The notes: generated from the sequence alone by a model not told the origin. 64,000 nucleotides of DNA from Gilvimarinus chinensis DSM 19667 (GCF_000377745.1 NZ_KB898706.1:558001-622000), one strand, 5' to 3'. Numbered from the stretch's first letter, positions 27,332 through 36,695 are shown. Program-made: numbers and translations.

Positions 27332-28253
27332 ATGGCACAAGCAGCGAGAGCGCGGCAGTCGAATTGGTATGGCGCTGCTTTTTTGGTTGTATCGCCACGG
27401 CGGTCGCTTTCTTATTTTGCCCGTTGTTTATGTGGTGGTGTTCTATTTCTTTTTGACTCGTTCAGCCACTCGGCGGTATAGCCGTCTGTATTTAAAGCGT
27501 GCAGAGGCTTCAGTAAGCCTCTGGAATGTCTGGTTGCATCATGTGAGCTTTGCCCGAGCGTTAGTGGATAGGCTCGGTGCCTGGATGGGGCGAATTAAAC
27601 GCACAGATGTGGAGTTTTCCGGCCATCAACGGTTATTGCAATTACAGCGTGAAAAACAAGGTGCCGTTATGTTGGGGGCACACTATGGCAATCTGGAAAT
27701 GTGCCGGGCCGTGGTGGAAAACGAAGGGACGTTAAAGCTCAATGTGATCTTGCATACGGCGAACACGCAAAAATTTAATCAGTTGCTGGACAGCGCCAGC
27801 GATCAAGTACAAATGCGTTTGATTCAAGTTGAAGAAATCACACCGGCAACGGCGATTACCTTGAAACAAAAGCTCGATGATGGCGAGTTTTTGATTTTAC
27901 TGGCTGATCGTTTGCCGCCGAGTAATGAACAGCGATTTTTTACTCAAAAATTTCTAGGGGTTGATGCTCGCTTTCCGGTCGGACCATTCTGGTTGGCTCT
28001 TCTACTGCAGGCGCCGGTTTTTTTTATGGCGGGGTATCGCAGCAAAAACGGCTACCGCGCAGAGCTGCAACCTCTTTATAACGGCGCCAAAGTACTCCGG
28101 TCGCAAAGGGACGAGACTTGCCGAGTGTTACTGCATGGCTTCGTTACTCAGCTAGAAATACTGTGCCGCCGCAACCCCTTGCAGTGGTTTAATTTTTACG
28201 ATTTTTGGGGCGATGATACGCCACCAAATACCACCGAAAATCAGGAGCATTGA
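27324..28253 (+). CDS. LpxL/HtrB-like acyltransferase
   Basis: A 309-residue membrane acyltransferase of the LPLAT superfamily. An N-terminal membrane helix (about 15-40) precedes the HX4E box in LGAHYGNLEMCR and the LLADRLPPSNEQR segment. The fold matches lipid A late acyltransferases, but it sits in the aryl polyene operon and probably acylates the polyene lipid. I start it at ATG 27324. The frame is open upstream but only as Cys-rich translation of the glycosyltransferase gene. The glycosyltransferase and acyltransferase genes overlap, and in some aryl polyene clusters I recall them as one fused protein. Confidence 0.85.
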   Translation: MAEWHKQRERGSRIGMALLFWLYRHGGRFLILPVVYVVVFYFFLTRSATRRYSRLYLKRAEASVSLWNVWLHHVSFARALVDRLGAWMGRIKRTDVEFSGHQRLLQLQREKQGAVMLGAHYGNLEMCRAVVENEGTLKLNVILHTANTQKFNQLLDSASDQVQMRLIQVEEITPATAITLKQKLDDGEFLILLADRLPPSNEQRFFTQKFLGVDARFPVGPFWLALLLQAPVFFMAGYRSKNGYRAELQPLYNGAKVLRSQRDETCRVLLHGFVTQLEILCRRNPLQWFNFYDFWGDDTPPNTTENQEH

Positions 28254-28259
28254 TCCGCA

Positions 28260-29810
28260 ATGAGCATAAGTAACACCGCCATCGAATTTGGCGCCAAGGC
28301 TATTACCATTGAAGATGTGGTTGCCATCGCTCGCGGGGCCAGTGCCCGCATTACTGATGACCCAGCCGCTTGCGCCCGCATTAATGCCAGCGCCAAATTT
28401 GTGGCCGATTTGTGGCGCGAAGAGGGCGTGATTTATGGGGTGACTACGGGTTATGGGGACTCATGTACGGTATCAATTCCACCGCATTTGGTTGAGGAAT
28501 TACCCTTGCATCTAACCCGATTTCACGGCTGTGGGTTGGGGCGAGAGTTTGATGCAATACAGGGGCGTGCAATTTTGGCAGCGCGTTTAGCGTCATTGTC
28601 GCGCGGCTATTCCGGGGTGCGCATGGAGTTGTTAGAGCGTTTGGCTGAATATATCGAGCTGGACATTGTGCCTGTAATTCCTGAAGAAGGGTCGGTGGGT
28701 GCCAGTGGTGATTTAACCCCGTTGTCTTATGTTGCCGCGAGTTTGGTCGGTGAGCGCGACGTTTACCATCAAGGTCAGCGCAAAAGTGTCGCAGCCGTTC
28801 TGCAAGAGAAAAATTTGCAACCTCTGCAGTTGGCTCCTAAAGAGGGCTTGGCCATCATGAATGGAACGGCCGTGATGACGGCTGTGGCGTGCCTGGCTTT
28901 CGATAGGGCGCAGTATCTTGCCAAGCTCGCCACGCGAATTACCGCTATGGTCAGTGTTGCGCTCAAAGGTAATAGCAATCACTTTGACGGTAAGTTGTTT
29001 TCGGTAAAGCCGCACCCTGGTCAGGGACAAATTGCCCAATGGATTCACGACGACTTACACGCCCCGGAAGTGGAACGTAATTCTGATCGCCTTCAGGACC
29101 GCTACTCGGTGCGTTGCGCACCGCATATTATTGGTGTTTTGCAAGACGCCTTACCTTGGTTTCGTCAGTTTATTGAAACCGAGTTAAACAGCGCTAACGA
29201 TAACCCCATTATCGATGGTGAAGGAGAGCATGTGCTGCATGGCGGGCATTTTTACGGTGGGCATATCGCTTTTGCTATGGATTCATTGAAAGTGGCCGTT
29301 GCCAATGTCGCCGACTTAATTGACCGGCAAATGGCCCTGTTGATGGATGTAAAGTTCAACAATGGGCTGCCCTCGAATTTATCGGGTGCGGTTTTTGAAC
29401 GCAGCATGATTAATCATGGTTTTAAAGCCGTACAAATTGGCGCTTCTGCGTGGGCTGCCGAGGCGTTAAAACACACTATGCCTGCCAGTGTATTTTCGCG
29501 CTCAACTGAATGTCATAATCAGGACAAGGTCAGCATGGGGACCATAGCCGCCCGCGACAGTCTGCGTGTGCTTGAGTTGACCGAGCAAGTGGTTGCCGCA
29601 GGCCTGCTGGCCGCGACCCAGGCCTTGTCTTTACGTCAACAGCAATCCGACTTTAACCAGCAATTAATTACCCCTGCATTACAGAGTATGACTGAGCAAG
29701 TGCGCAAATACTTTGATGTGGTCGAAGAAGACCGTCCCTTGGAGGGTGTGTTGCGAAAAAGTGTGCAATTAATCCGCGAGCAGCACTGGGAGTTATACAG
29801 CCATGGCTGA
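28260..29810 (+). CDS. Aromatic amino acid ammonia-lyase (HAL/PAL/TAL family)
   Basis: A 516-residue MIO-dependent lyase that should deaminate an aromatic amino acid to an aryl-acrylate, the likely starter of the polyene. The MIO triad Ala-Ser-Gly is at 148-150 in GSVGASGDLTPLSY. The N-terminal catalytic Tyr lies in VIYGVTTGYGD, and the late motif FNSANDNP appears as LNSANDNPIID. The substrate-selectivity segment reads HLTRFHGCG. Phe at the selectivity position recalls phenylalanine lyases, and the following His recalls histidine and tyrosine lyases, so the substrate is uncertain. Its end overlaps the thioesterase start. Confidence 0.9.
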   Translation: MSISNTAIEFGAKAITIEDVVAIARGASARITDDPAACARINASAKFVADLWREEGVIYGVTTGYGDSCTVSIPPHLVEELPLHLTRFHGCGLGREFDAIQGRAILAARLASLSRGYSGVRMELLERLAEYIELDIVPVIPEEGSVGASGDLTPLSYVAASLVGERDVYHQGQRKSVAAVLQEKNLQPLQLAPKEGLAIMNGTAVMTAVACLAFDRAQYLAKLATRITAMVSVALKGNSNHFDGKLFSVKPHPGQGQIAQWIHDDLHAPEVERNSDRLQDRYSVRCAPHIIGVLQDALPWFRQFIETELNSANDNPIIDGEGEHVLHGGHFYGGHIAFAMDSLKVAVANVADLIDRQMALLMDVKFNNGLPSNLSGAVFERSMINHGFKAVQIGASAWAAEALKHTMPASVFSRSTECHNQDKVSMGTIAARDSLRVLELTEQVVAAGLLAATQALSLRQQQSDFNQQLITPALQSMTEQVRKYFDVVEEDRPLEGVLRKSVQLIREQHWELYSHG

Positions 29811-30240
29811 GCAAAAGGTAATTGTTACCCAAACAGTCAAAGTACCTTTTTACGATGTAGATAGCATGGGCATTGTCTGGCACGGCCATTACATAAAATA
29901 TTTTGAGGATGCCCGCTGTGCGCTGCTTGACGCGATCGATTACAACTACGAGTCAATGAGTGCCTCAGGCTATGGCTTTCCGGTGGTGGATTTACATCTC
30001 AAATATGTGAAGCCCGCGCGGTTTAACCGTTTGTTGAAAGTAGAGGCGACGCTCGAAGAATGGGAAGTTCGGTTGAAAATTCGCTATCGCATTATCGATT
30101 TGCACTCCGGTGATATCCTGACCAAGGGACACAGTGTACAGGTGGCGGTGAGTGTAGATGACGGTGAAATGTGTTTTGCAACTCCGCCCATTCTCGCTGA
30201 GAAAGTCCTAACTTATTTGGGTAAAGTCGGAGACGCGTAG
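29803..30240 (+). CDS. Hotdog thioesterase (4-hydroxybenzoyl-CoA thioesterase/YbgC type)
   Basis: A 145-residue hotdog thioesterase with the active-site motif FYDVDSMGIVWHGHYIKYFEDAR near 16-38, where the first Asp-containing part carries the catalytic Asp. It hydrolyses acyl thioesters and may remove stalled chains or release the finished polyene from its ACP. It overlaps the end of the ammonia-lyase gene by eight bases and is followed after one base by the LolA-like gene. Such a thioesterase is a regular aryl polyene cluster member. Confidence 0.88.
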   Translation: MAEQKVIVTQTVKVPFYDVDSMGIVWHGHYIKYFEDARCALLDAIDYNYESMSASGYGFPVVDLHLKYVKPARFNRLLKVEATLEEWEVRLKIRYRIIDLHSGDILTKGHSVQVAVSVDDGEMCFATPPILAEKVLTYLGKVGDA

Positions 30241-30241
30241 T

Positions 30242-30892
30242 ATGAAAAGCATCGTGAGGGCATTCGCTCTGTTGTTACTCTGCTCTTCTACTTTAACGGT
30301 ATCGACCGCGATTGCCCAGGGCATCCTTGATTACCCAGTCAATACCCCTGAACAGATAGAGCGTTTGGACACAATAGCTGGCGCTATGCGTGCCAACTTA
30401 CCGGTTCGGGCTCAAATAAGGCAAGAAAAACACATGGCTGTGCTCGCTCAACCACTGATTTCCTCGGGGGCTTTTTCTCTGGCGGTGAATGGCGATATTG
30501 AGTGGCAGATACGTGAGCCCTTTGCGGTTCGCTACAGCGTCCAAGGAGGTGAAATTACTCGTGAAGTAGACGGCGAGGTAGAGACAATAACAGCCACACA
30601 TGAGCCTTCGGTGTATGGTTTTTTCCGCATGTTCGAGCAATTGTTCAAGTTCGACGCAGAAACTCTGAAACACTATTTTTTAATTTATCTTGCTCCTGCT
30701 TCAGACCGTCACGCTTGGGATATGGCTCTGGTGCCCTCAAAAGCGCCGCTAAGTGACGTGGTGGCTACTCTTATTGTTAGTGGTGATGGCGGCCGAGTGG
30801 AAAAAGTGACGATTACCGAACCGGGTGAAGACTACACGGTGTTGAGCTTTCGCTATGACAATACAGTGTCTACCGAGGCTGTGGCTCCCTGA
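30242..30892 (+). CDS. LolA-like outer-membrane lipoprotein carrier
   Basis: A 216-residue periplasmic protein with a clear signal peptide (basic start, hydrophobic AFALLLLCSSTLTVS, cleavage after AIA near residue 25). The rest fits the LolA fold: an open barrel of strands such as FSLAVNGDIEWQIREPFAVRYSV. LolA-like proteins carry lipids across the periplasm. In aryl polyene clusters they are thought to carry the lipid-linked pigment to the outer membrane. The stop overlaps the exporter start (TGATG), so the two are coupled. Confidence 0.83.
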   Translation: MKSIVRAFALLLLCSSTLTVSTAIAQGILDYPVNTPEQIERLDTIAGAMRANLPVRAQIRQEKHMAVLAQPLISSGAFSLAVNGDIEWQIREPFAVRYSVQGGEITREVDGEVETITATHEPSVYGFFRMFEQLFKFDAETLKHYFLIYLAPASDRHAWDMALVPSKAPLSDVVATLIVSGDGGRVEKVTITEPGEDYTVLSFRYDNTVSTEAVAP

Positions 30893-33228
30893 TGATGCGC
30901 GCTTTTAGCCGCTGCTGCAGGCTACTTGTGCTGGTCATTATGCTTTTGGCTGTGTGGCAATTACCTCAGCTGAAAATCGATAGCGACCTGCTTGCTCTTT
31001 TCCCCACAGGACAGCAACCGGAGGCCCAAGGCCGCGCTGAAGAGTTGCTCTCGAAAAAATACGAACAGCAAGTATTATTGTTATTGGCGGCCGATGACTC
31101 CAGTGCTCTACGCACACACTTGCCTCTTATTGTGGATGTTTTACAGGCTTGCGAATGCATCGCCTGGGCGGGCACCCAATTCAAGACAGAGAACGCCACC
31201 GATAGGCTTGACGCTGTTTATAAAAATCACGCTAATATTGTGCTTACCGAGCCATGGCGTGATCGTTTGTTGCGCGAGCCACCCGAGAAAATACAACAAC
31301 AACGGCTGCGGGAATTTGTAACTTCCCCTGGTTTGCTTAATGAACACATACTGGCCAACGATCCGTTAGGCAGTGTGCAGGATTTTCTTCGTACACTTCG
31401 CTCTGTGCCAGAGTCAGTGAGTTTTGATGAACAGGGCAACCCGTACATTGTTATTGAAAAGCGACATTTTTATTTACTGCGGGTCGAGTTGCAGGGGTCT
31501 CCATTTTCTATACGTACGCAAGCGCAATTTGCACAATCTCTTAATGCCGCACTGAAAAAGGTACGAGAATTACCCGGGTTCCGACAGCTGCAAACCGGTG
31601 CTGTTTTTTACACTATGGACGGCACGGAGCAGGCCCGTACTGAGATATCAACCGTTGGAGTCGGCTCTGCAACCGGTATTGTACTGTTGCTGCTGATCGT
31701 ATTTCGCCGCGTAGACATTGTGTTGTTGGCATTTGCGCCTATTGCTGTCGGTGTGGTTGCAGGCCTGTTAGTTACTCAATGGGCATTTGGTCGTGTACAC
31801 CTTATGGCGCTTGTGTTTGGCGCAGCGCTGGTGGGGGTGGCTATTGACTATAGCTTGCACTTTTTTACCGAAAGACTCGACAGTGGTCCTGCTTGGCAGG
31901 CACCAAAGGGAGCAAAGCGGTTATTTGCACCGCTGGCTTTGGGATTGGTCTCAAGTTGCGCCGGTTATCTGAGTTTTATGGCTTCGGGTTTTCCCGGTTT
32001 TATGCAGATCGCGGTCTTGTCGAGCACAGGTTTGGCCGCTGCTTTTATTTTTGTGATGGGATGGTACCCATTATTACTCGCGCGCCCCGTAAGTACACCC
32101 ATGCCGCGCTGGCTCGCGGTTTTGGTGGCAAAGGTTATCGGTGGGCATAGTCGTTTTTTGGCCAATTGCCAGCGGCCCTCTGTGTACTTTGGGGGTATTG
32201 TTTTGGTGCTTGGAGGTATCAGTTGCTGGCAGGTAAATGATGATATCAGAGCGATGCAAAGTATGAATCCGGCACTTCAGAAAGCTGAAAGTACCTTGCG
32301 CGAATACATGCCCGGACAACCGGCGCTGCAGTATCTTTTAGTCCAGGCTAATGATATCAATACCTTGTTGCGTCGTGGTGAGCAGCTGCAAGCTGAACTA
32401 GATGCGCTAGTGGTGGAAAATAAACTTGGCGGTTATAGCCTCCTGTCGCAATGGGTGCCTTCGCTTGAGCGCCAGCGCGATAGCGCCAGGCTGTGGCAGC
32501 AGCAAGTACTCGACAGTGGGTTGTTAAACCGCTTATATGAAAAGCTCGGGGTAAAAGCTCAGCAGGCAAAGGCCTATACAGCTCGTTGGAGTTCTGCCCG
32601 TAACTTGCCACCAGAAGCACTGTTACCGATATTATCGGAGGTTCCTGGGGCGCCTGGCTATTTTGCGATGAATGACAAGCATTACAGTGTTGTGCATTTA
32701 TATGCGCCCGTGGATGCCGCCGCGGCGGCTTCTCTGGCAGCTCAGCATGCTGAGCGACAATGGGTTGACCCCGTGGCCCGCACCAGTGGTTTACTGCAAA
32801 CTTATCGTGAGCGCGCCAGCGTTCTATTGTTGGTCGCCTACAGCGTGATTTTCTGCCTTTTATTGATTCGTTACCGTGTGTTGGGTGCGGCAAAAGTGAT
32901 AGCGCCGCCGGCCTTGGCGAGTGTACTCACTATCGCGATTTTATTGCTCTCAGGGCAAGCCTTGAGTGTGTTTCATGTAATGGCTTTATTGCTTGTGTTG
33001 GGGATTGGCGTGGATTACTCGTTGTTCTGGCGCGAAAGCGCAGGCAAGTCTCGCGCTACCATGTTAGCCATCGGTTTATCCACGATAACCACCGTACTAT
33101 CCTTTGGACTTTTAGCCCTGAGTTCTACAACGGCCATTCACAACTTTGGCCTGGTGGTGTTAGTGGGAATTTTTCTGGTATTTTTACTGGCGCCGTTATC
33201 TGTGCACAGGTGTGACGCCGGACGTTAA
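30892..33228 (+). CDS. MMPL/RND-type exporter
   Basis: A 778-residue inner-membrane exporter made of two repeats. Each has one helix, a large periplasmic domain and a group of five helices (about 253-415 and 640-775). The groups carry the conserved MMPL segments VGVAIDYSLHFF and LGIGVDYSLFWR with their transmembrane Asp, which conduct protons in this family. Such exporters (COG4258 type) occur in almost all aryl polyene clusters and should move the lipid-linked product across the inner membrane to LolA. It overlaps the next gene's frame but not its chosen start. Confidence 0.9.
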   Translation: MMRAFSRCCRLLVLVIMLLAVWQLPQLKIDSDLLALFPTGQQPEAQGRAEELLSKKYEQQVLLLLAADDSSALRTHLPLIVDVLQACECIAWAGTQFKTENATDRLDAVYKNHANIVLTEPWRDRLLREPPEKIQQQRLREFVTSPGLLNEHILANDPLGSVQDFLRTLRSVPESVSFDEQGNPYIVIEKRHFYLLRVELQGSPFSIRTQAQFAQSLNAALKKVRELPGFRQLQTGAVFYTMDGTEQARTEISTVGVGSATGIVLLLLIVFRRVDIVLLAFAPIAVGVVAGLLVTQWAFGRVHLMALVFGAALVGVAIDYSLHFFTERLDSGPAWQAPKGAKRLFAPLALGLVSSCAGYLSFMASGFPGFMQIAVLSSTGLAAAFIFVMGWYPLLLARPVSTPMPRWLAVLVAKVIGGHSRFLANCQRPSVYFGGIVLVLGGISCWQVNDDIRAMQSMNPALQKAESTLREYMPGQPALQYLLVQANDINTLLRRGEQLQAELDALVVENKLGGYSLLSQWVPSLERQRDSARLWQQQVLDSGLLNRLYEKLGVKAQQAKAYTARWSSARNLPPEALLPILSEVPGAPGYFAMNDKHYSVVHLYAPVDAAAAASLAAQHAERQWVDPVARTSGLLQTYRERASVLLLVAYSVIFCLLLIRYRVLGAAKVIAPPALASVLTIAILLLSGQALSVFHVMALLLVLGIGVDYSLFWRESAGKSRATMLAIGLSTITTVLSFGLLALSSTTAIHNFGLVVLVGIFLVFLLAPLSVHRCDAGR

Positions 33229-33244
33229 TAAGTGGGGATGTTTT

Positions 33245-34507
33245 ATGGCGGATAAGCCAGAGCTGGCCGTGGTGCCGAACAAAGCCGAGGTGGTTGTGAT
33301 TGGCGCGGGGCCCTCGGGGGCTATTGCTTCAGCGTTACTGCACCGTGCTGGTGTGGATGTTGTGGTGTTGGAGCGCGATCGTTTTCCGCGTTTTTCAATC
33401 GGAGAAAGCCTGTTGCCTCAGTGCATGGAGTACATTGAAGAAGCCGGTTTTTTACCAGCGCTGCGCGCGGCGGGCTTTCAGTATAAGAACGGTGCCGCGT
33501 TCGCATGGGGTGAGCGTAAAACTTACTTTAATTTTGAAGAAAAATTCTCACCGGGGCCAGGTACTACATTTCAGGTAGAGCGTGCCCGGTTTGATCAGCT
33601 GCTGGCAGAGCAGGCCGAATTGCAAGGTGTGCCAATCGCCTATCAGCACAGTGTAACCAGCTACACTGAAACAGCAGATGGCGTAAGACTGGGGTATAGC
33701 GACAGCGACAGTAACAGTGGTTCGATTGAGTGTCGTTTTGTACTGGATGCCAGCGGCTTTGGGCGGGTGTTACCTCGACTGCTAGGCCTGGAGTCACCTT
33801 CAGATTTTCCTGTGCGCCAGGCGGCCTTTACCCACATAGACGATGGTATCCGTGATGTTTCGTTTGATCGCAATAAAATTCTAATTACGGTACATCCTGA
33901 AGAGCGGGACATCTGGTATTGGTTAATTCCTTTTGCGAATGGAAAAAGCTCATTAGGCGTTGTAGCCAGTGCCGAAAAACTCGCCCAGCGAGGGGCGAGT
34001 TCACCCCTTGAATTGCTGCAAACCATGGTCAGAGAAGCTCCGTCACTGGCCGAGACGCTCAGCGCCGCACAGTGGAACTGCCCTGCAAATCAATTAACGG
34101 GTTACTCATGTAACGTCAAACATTTAGCGAGCAATCGATACGCCCTCTTGGGCAACGCGGGGGAGTTTCTCGATCCGGTTTTCTCATCCGGGGTAACCAT
34201 AGCAATGCGTTCAGCCAGCATGGCGGTGCGGGTACTTTTGCGTCAATTAGCCGGAGAGTCTGTCGATTGGCAGGCGCAGTATGAGCGACCTTTACGCCAA
34301 GGCGTGGCCACGTTTCGTGTGTTTGTGGATGCCTGGTACGACGGATTGTTTCAAGACATTATATTTTATCCCGATCAGGCGGAGAACTTGCGAGAAATGA
34401 TCTCTTCCATATTGGCGGGCTATGCCTGGGATAGCGACAACCCTTTTGTTGCGCAACCTAAGCGTCGCATGAATACCTTGGCACAGTATTGTTCCTCGGT
34501 GACCTGA
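33245..34507 (+). CDS. FAD-dependent halogenase-like oxidoreductase
   Basis: A 420-residue flavoprotein with the Rossmann motif VVVIGAGPSGAIAS (Gly20-Gly25). It also has features of flavin-dependent halogenases: Lys81 in GFQYKNGAAF, aligned by eye with the catalytic Lys79 of tryptophan halogenases, the WxWxIP fingerprint as WYWLIP (224-229), and FLDPVFSSG (308-316) fitting Fx.Px.Sx.G. It may chlorinate or brominate the aryl head, as in xanthomonadins and flexirubins. A non-halogenating monooxygenase or reductase of the same fold remains possible. I start at the ATG at 33245, which has GGGGA eight bases upstream. Confidence 0.82.
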   Translation: MADKPELAVVPNKAEVVVIGAGPSGAIASALLHRAGVDVVVLERDRFPRFSIGESLLPQCMEYIEEAGFLPALRAAGFQYKNGAAFAWGERKTYFNFEEKFSPGPGTTFQVERARFDQLLAEQAELQGVPIAYQHSVTSYTETADGVRLGYSDSDSNSGSIECRFVLDASGFGRVLPRLLGLESPSDFPVRQAAFTHIDDGIRDVSFDRNKILITVHPEERDIWYWLIPFANGKSSLGVVASAEKLAQRGASSPLELLQTMVREAPSLAETLSAAQWNCPANQLTGYSCNVKHLASNRYALLGNAGEFLDPVFSSGVTIAMRSASMAVRVLLRQLAGESVDWQAQYERPLRQGVATFRVFVDAWYDGLFQDIIFYPDQAENLREMISSILAGYAWDSDNPFVAQPKRRMNTLAQYCSSVT

Positions 34508-35043
34508 TGAAAGTACGTTATTGGCTGTTTGTTCTTAGCGTATTGGTCGCGAGCGGCTGTGCTCGTCAGGTAATGGTTCCTACCGGCGCACATTGTCCTG
34601 AGCTTTACAGCGCAACCGCCTTTCTCACACTTCGTCAGCACGATTCCCCTGTGCGCCTGCTACTGCGTGCAGAGCGCACAGACGAAGGCTTTACCTTTGT
34701 TGCCCTAGATACTTTAGGTGCTCCTCTTTTTGTGGCCCGAACTGCGGGGGGAGAGGCGCAGGAGTGGCAAATAGAGGTGAACAAACTGTACCGCGGCCCT
34801 GCTGCCAGTGAACTGATTGAAGCGTATAGCTGGTGGCAAAGGCGAGCCGCATTAACGGCTGCCTGTGCGATGGCCGCTGGTTTTCAGTTGACAGAAAATA
34901 GTGAACGCGCAGTGCTTTTCAGAGGTAAAAAACCTTGGTGGCAATGGCAAAAGTCTGAACCTATGCAGTACCAGTATGGCGGCATCTCGGTAACCATTAA
35001 TGAAACACAAACTGCTCACCCACAAGACGAGGCCGCACCGTGA
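34507..35043 (+). CDS. DUF3261 family outer-membrane lipoprotein
   Basis: A 178-residue lipoprotein: the signal segment WLFVLSVLVASGC ends in a lipobox with the lipidated Cys18. The mature part is a small beta-rich domain (FTFVALDTLGAPLFVART; VNKLYRGPAASELIEAYSWW), the DUF3261 pattern common in aryl polyene clusters, perhaps receiving the pigment at the outer membrane. I start it at the ATG at 34507, which overlaps the previous stop (TGATG) and sits right before the signal peptide. It ends with a GTGA overlap into the next ketosynthase. Confidence 0.8.
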   Translation: MKVRYWLFVLSVLVASGCARQVMVPTGAHCPELYSATAFLTLRQHDSPVRLLLRAERTDEGFTFVALDTLGAPLFVARTAGGEAQEWQIEVNKLYRGPAASELIEAYSWWQRRAALTAACAMAAGFQLTENSERAVLFRGKKPWWQWQKSEPMQYQYGGISVTINETQTAHPQDEAAP

Positions 35044-36218
35044 AATTTTATTTAACCGATATGGGGCTGGTAAATGGCTTAGGGGAAGGGAAGGCGGGAG
35101 TGAGTAAAGCTCTCTTCGCGGGTGCGAGGGCCTTTCAACCCTGCGACTGGGTGGCTGATAAACCGACTTACGTATCAGCTGTTACCGCCAGCTTACCCGA
35201 ACTGCCCTCTGAACTCGCAGAGTTTAACAGTCGCAACGCTCGCTTGGCTTACAGCGCCATTAGCCAGCTGCAAAACACGTTGGCGCAGGTGAGGGCGCGC
35301 TACGCACCGTCACGTATTGCCGTAGTAGCGGGTACCAGTACGTCGGGTATCGCGGAGGGCGAGGCCGCTGTGGCCGCGCATACTAAAGGTGAACCTATTC
35401 CTGCAGATTACCATTATCACGCTCAGGAGATTGGCAACTTGGGGCCGTTGGTGGCTCAATTGTGTGGCGCTGAGGGGCCTGCTTATACCTTGTCGACAGC
35501 CTGCTCCTCCAGTGCACATGCGCTGGCCTCGGCGCGGCGATTATTGGCGGCGAATATGGCTGATGCGGTCATTGCCGGTGGTTCAGACAGCTTATGCCGA
35601 CTGACGGTGAACGGCTTTGCCGCCTTGGATTCCGTCAGTTCGGGTGTATGCAGCCCGTTCAGTGAGGGGCGCGACGGTATTAATATCGGCGAGGCGGCGG
35701 CGTTTTTTCTGGTAACGCGAGAGCCCATCCTGCACCGGGTGGAGTTACTGGGTGTGGGGGCCTCGTCCGACGCCTATCATATTTCCGCGCCCGACCCGCA
35801 GGGAAAAGGCGCAGAGGCCGCAATCCGTATGGCTTTGCAGCAGGCCAACCTCGAGCCCTGTGCGGTAGATTATGTGAATTTACATGGCACAGGCACACCG
35901 TTAAACGATGCCATGGAAGCGGGGATTATTGATCGCTTATTTCCCCATCGCCCCTGGTGTAGCAGTAGCAAGGGCCAATTGGGGCATACCTTGGGTGCCG
36001 CAGGTGCCACCGAGGCTGCTTTGATCTGGCTGGCGCTGACGAATGGCGATGGTAAACTGCCCCCCCATTGTTTTGATGGTCATTACGATCCGTCGTTACC
36101 GAGCTTAAACCTGGTGCCGACGGGCGGGAAGGCTGAACCGGGTGCACAAGTGTGCCTGAGTAATTCATTTGCTTTTGGCGGTAATAATGCCGCCGTGATT
36201 TTACATGCTGGACATTGA
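35040..36218 (+). CDS. Beta-ketoacyl-ACP synthase
   Basis: A 392-residue KAS I/II-type enzyme with Cys155 in LSTACSSSAHAL, His in NLHGTGTPLND and His in GQLGHTLGAAGATEA, then FAFGGNNAAVIL near the end. All catalytic residues are present. The start is GTG at 35040 (GTGA overlap with the lipoprotein stop). It is more divergent from the two ketosynthases at the end of the operon than they are from each other, so it probably catalyses a different step, for example the first extension of the aryl starter (ApeR/ApeO-like). Confidence 0.92.
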   Translation: MKFYLTDMGLVNGLGEGKAGVSKALFAGARAFQPCDWVADKPTYVSAVTASLPELPSELAEFNSRNARLAYSAISQLQNTLAQVRARYAPSRIAVVAGTSTSGIAEGEAAVAAHTKGEPIPADYHYHAQEIGNLGPLVAQLCGAEGPAYTLSTACSSSAHALASARRLLAANMADAVIAGGSDSLCRLTVNGFAALDSVSSGVCSPFSEGRDGINIGEAAAFFLVTREPILHRVELLGVGASSDAYHISAPDPQGKGAEAAIRMALQQANLEPCAVDYVNLHGTGTPLNDAMEAGIIDRLFPHRPWCSSSKGQLGHTLGAAGATEAALIWLALTNGDGKLPPHCFDGHYDPSLPSLNLVPTGGKAEPGAQVCLSNSFAFGGNNAAVILHAGH

Positions 36219-36681
36219 ACGTTATATACCTCACCGGCCACCTATGCGGCTGGTGGACAACCTGGTTAGCGAGACACCTCAGCAGGTAGTGACGGCGTTC
36301 TCGGTTGACCGGGATCACGTGTTTTTTGATGCGAGTGTCGCCGGTGTCCCTACCTGGGCTGGCATAGAGTTTATGGCGCAGACTGCTGCGGTTTGGCTGG
36401 GCCTTGCCGATGAAAGAGCCGGTCGCGCTATTGCGCCCGCCTTCTTAATTAGCACTCGGCACTACACGGTAACTCAGCCGGTATTTGCCGTAGGGGAAAG
36501 TTTTCAAGTCGCTGTAGAAGTGGCGCTACAGGAGGAGCAAATCGTGTCGTTTAATGGCAGGGTTTACTCCTCTGATAATGCGAAAGGTTATTTGGCCGAA
36601 GCAGTGTTCTCTGCTTTCCGCCCAGATGATGCCGAAGCGTATTTAGCAGCGAGTGAACCACCGGGTTTGAGCCGGTGGTAA
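36205..36681 (+). CDS. Hotdog-fold 3-hydroxyacyl-ACP dehydratase (ApeP-like)
   Basis: A 158-residue FabA/FabZ-like protein with YIPHRPPMRLVDNLVSE at the N terminus and the central helix TWAGIEFMAQTAAVWLG carrying the conserved Glu and Gln. It should dehydrate 3-hydroxyacyl-ACP during polyene extension together with a short ApeI-like subunit (26224 or 13445). Its ATG lies 14 bases before the ketosynthase stop. It is the second ApeP-like gene of the cluster. Confidence 0.85.
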   Translation: MLDIERYIPHRPPMRLVDNLVSETPQQVVTAFSVDRDHVFFDASVAGVPTWAGIEFMAQTAAVWLGLADERAGRAIAPAFLISTRHYTVTQPVFAVGESFQVAVEVALQEEQIVSFNGRVYSSDNAKGYLAEAVFSAFRPDDAEAYLAASEPPGLSRW

Positions 36682-36695
36682 TACAGGAGAATGTT

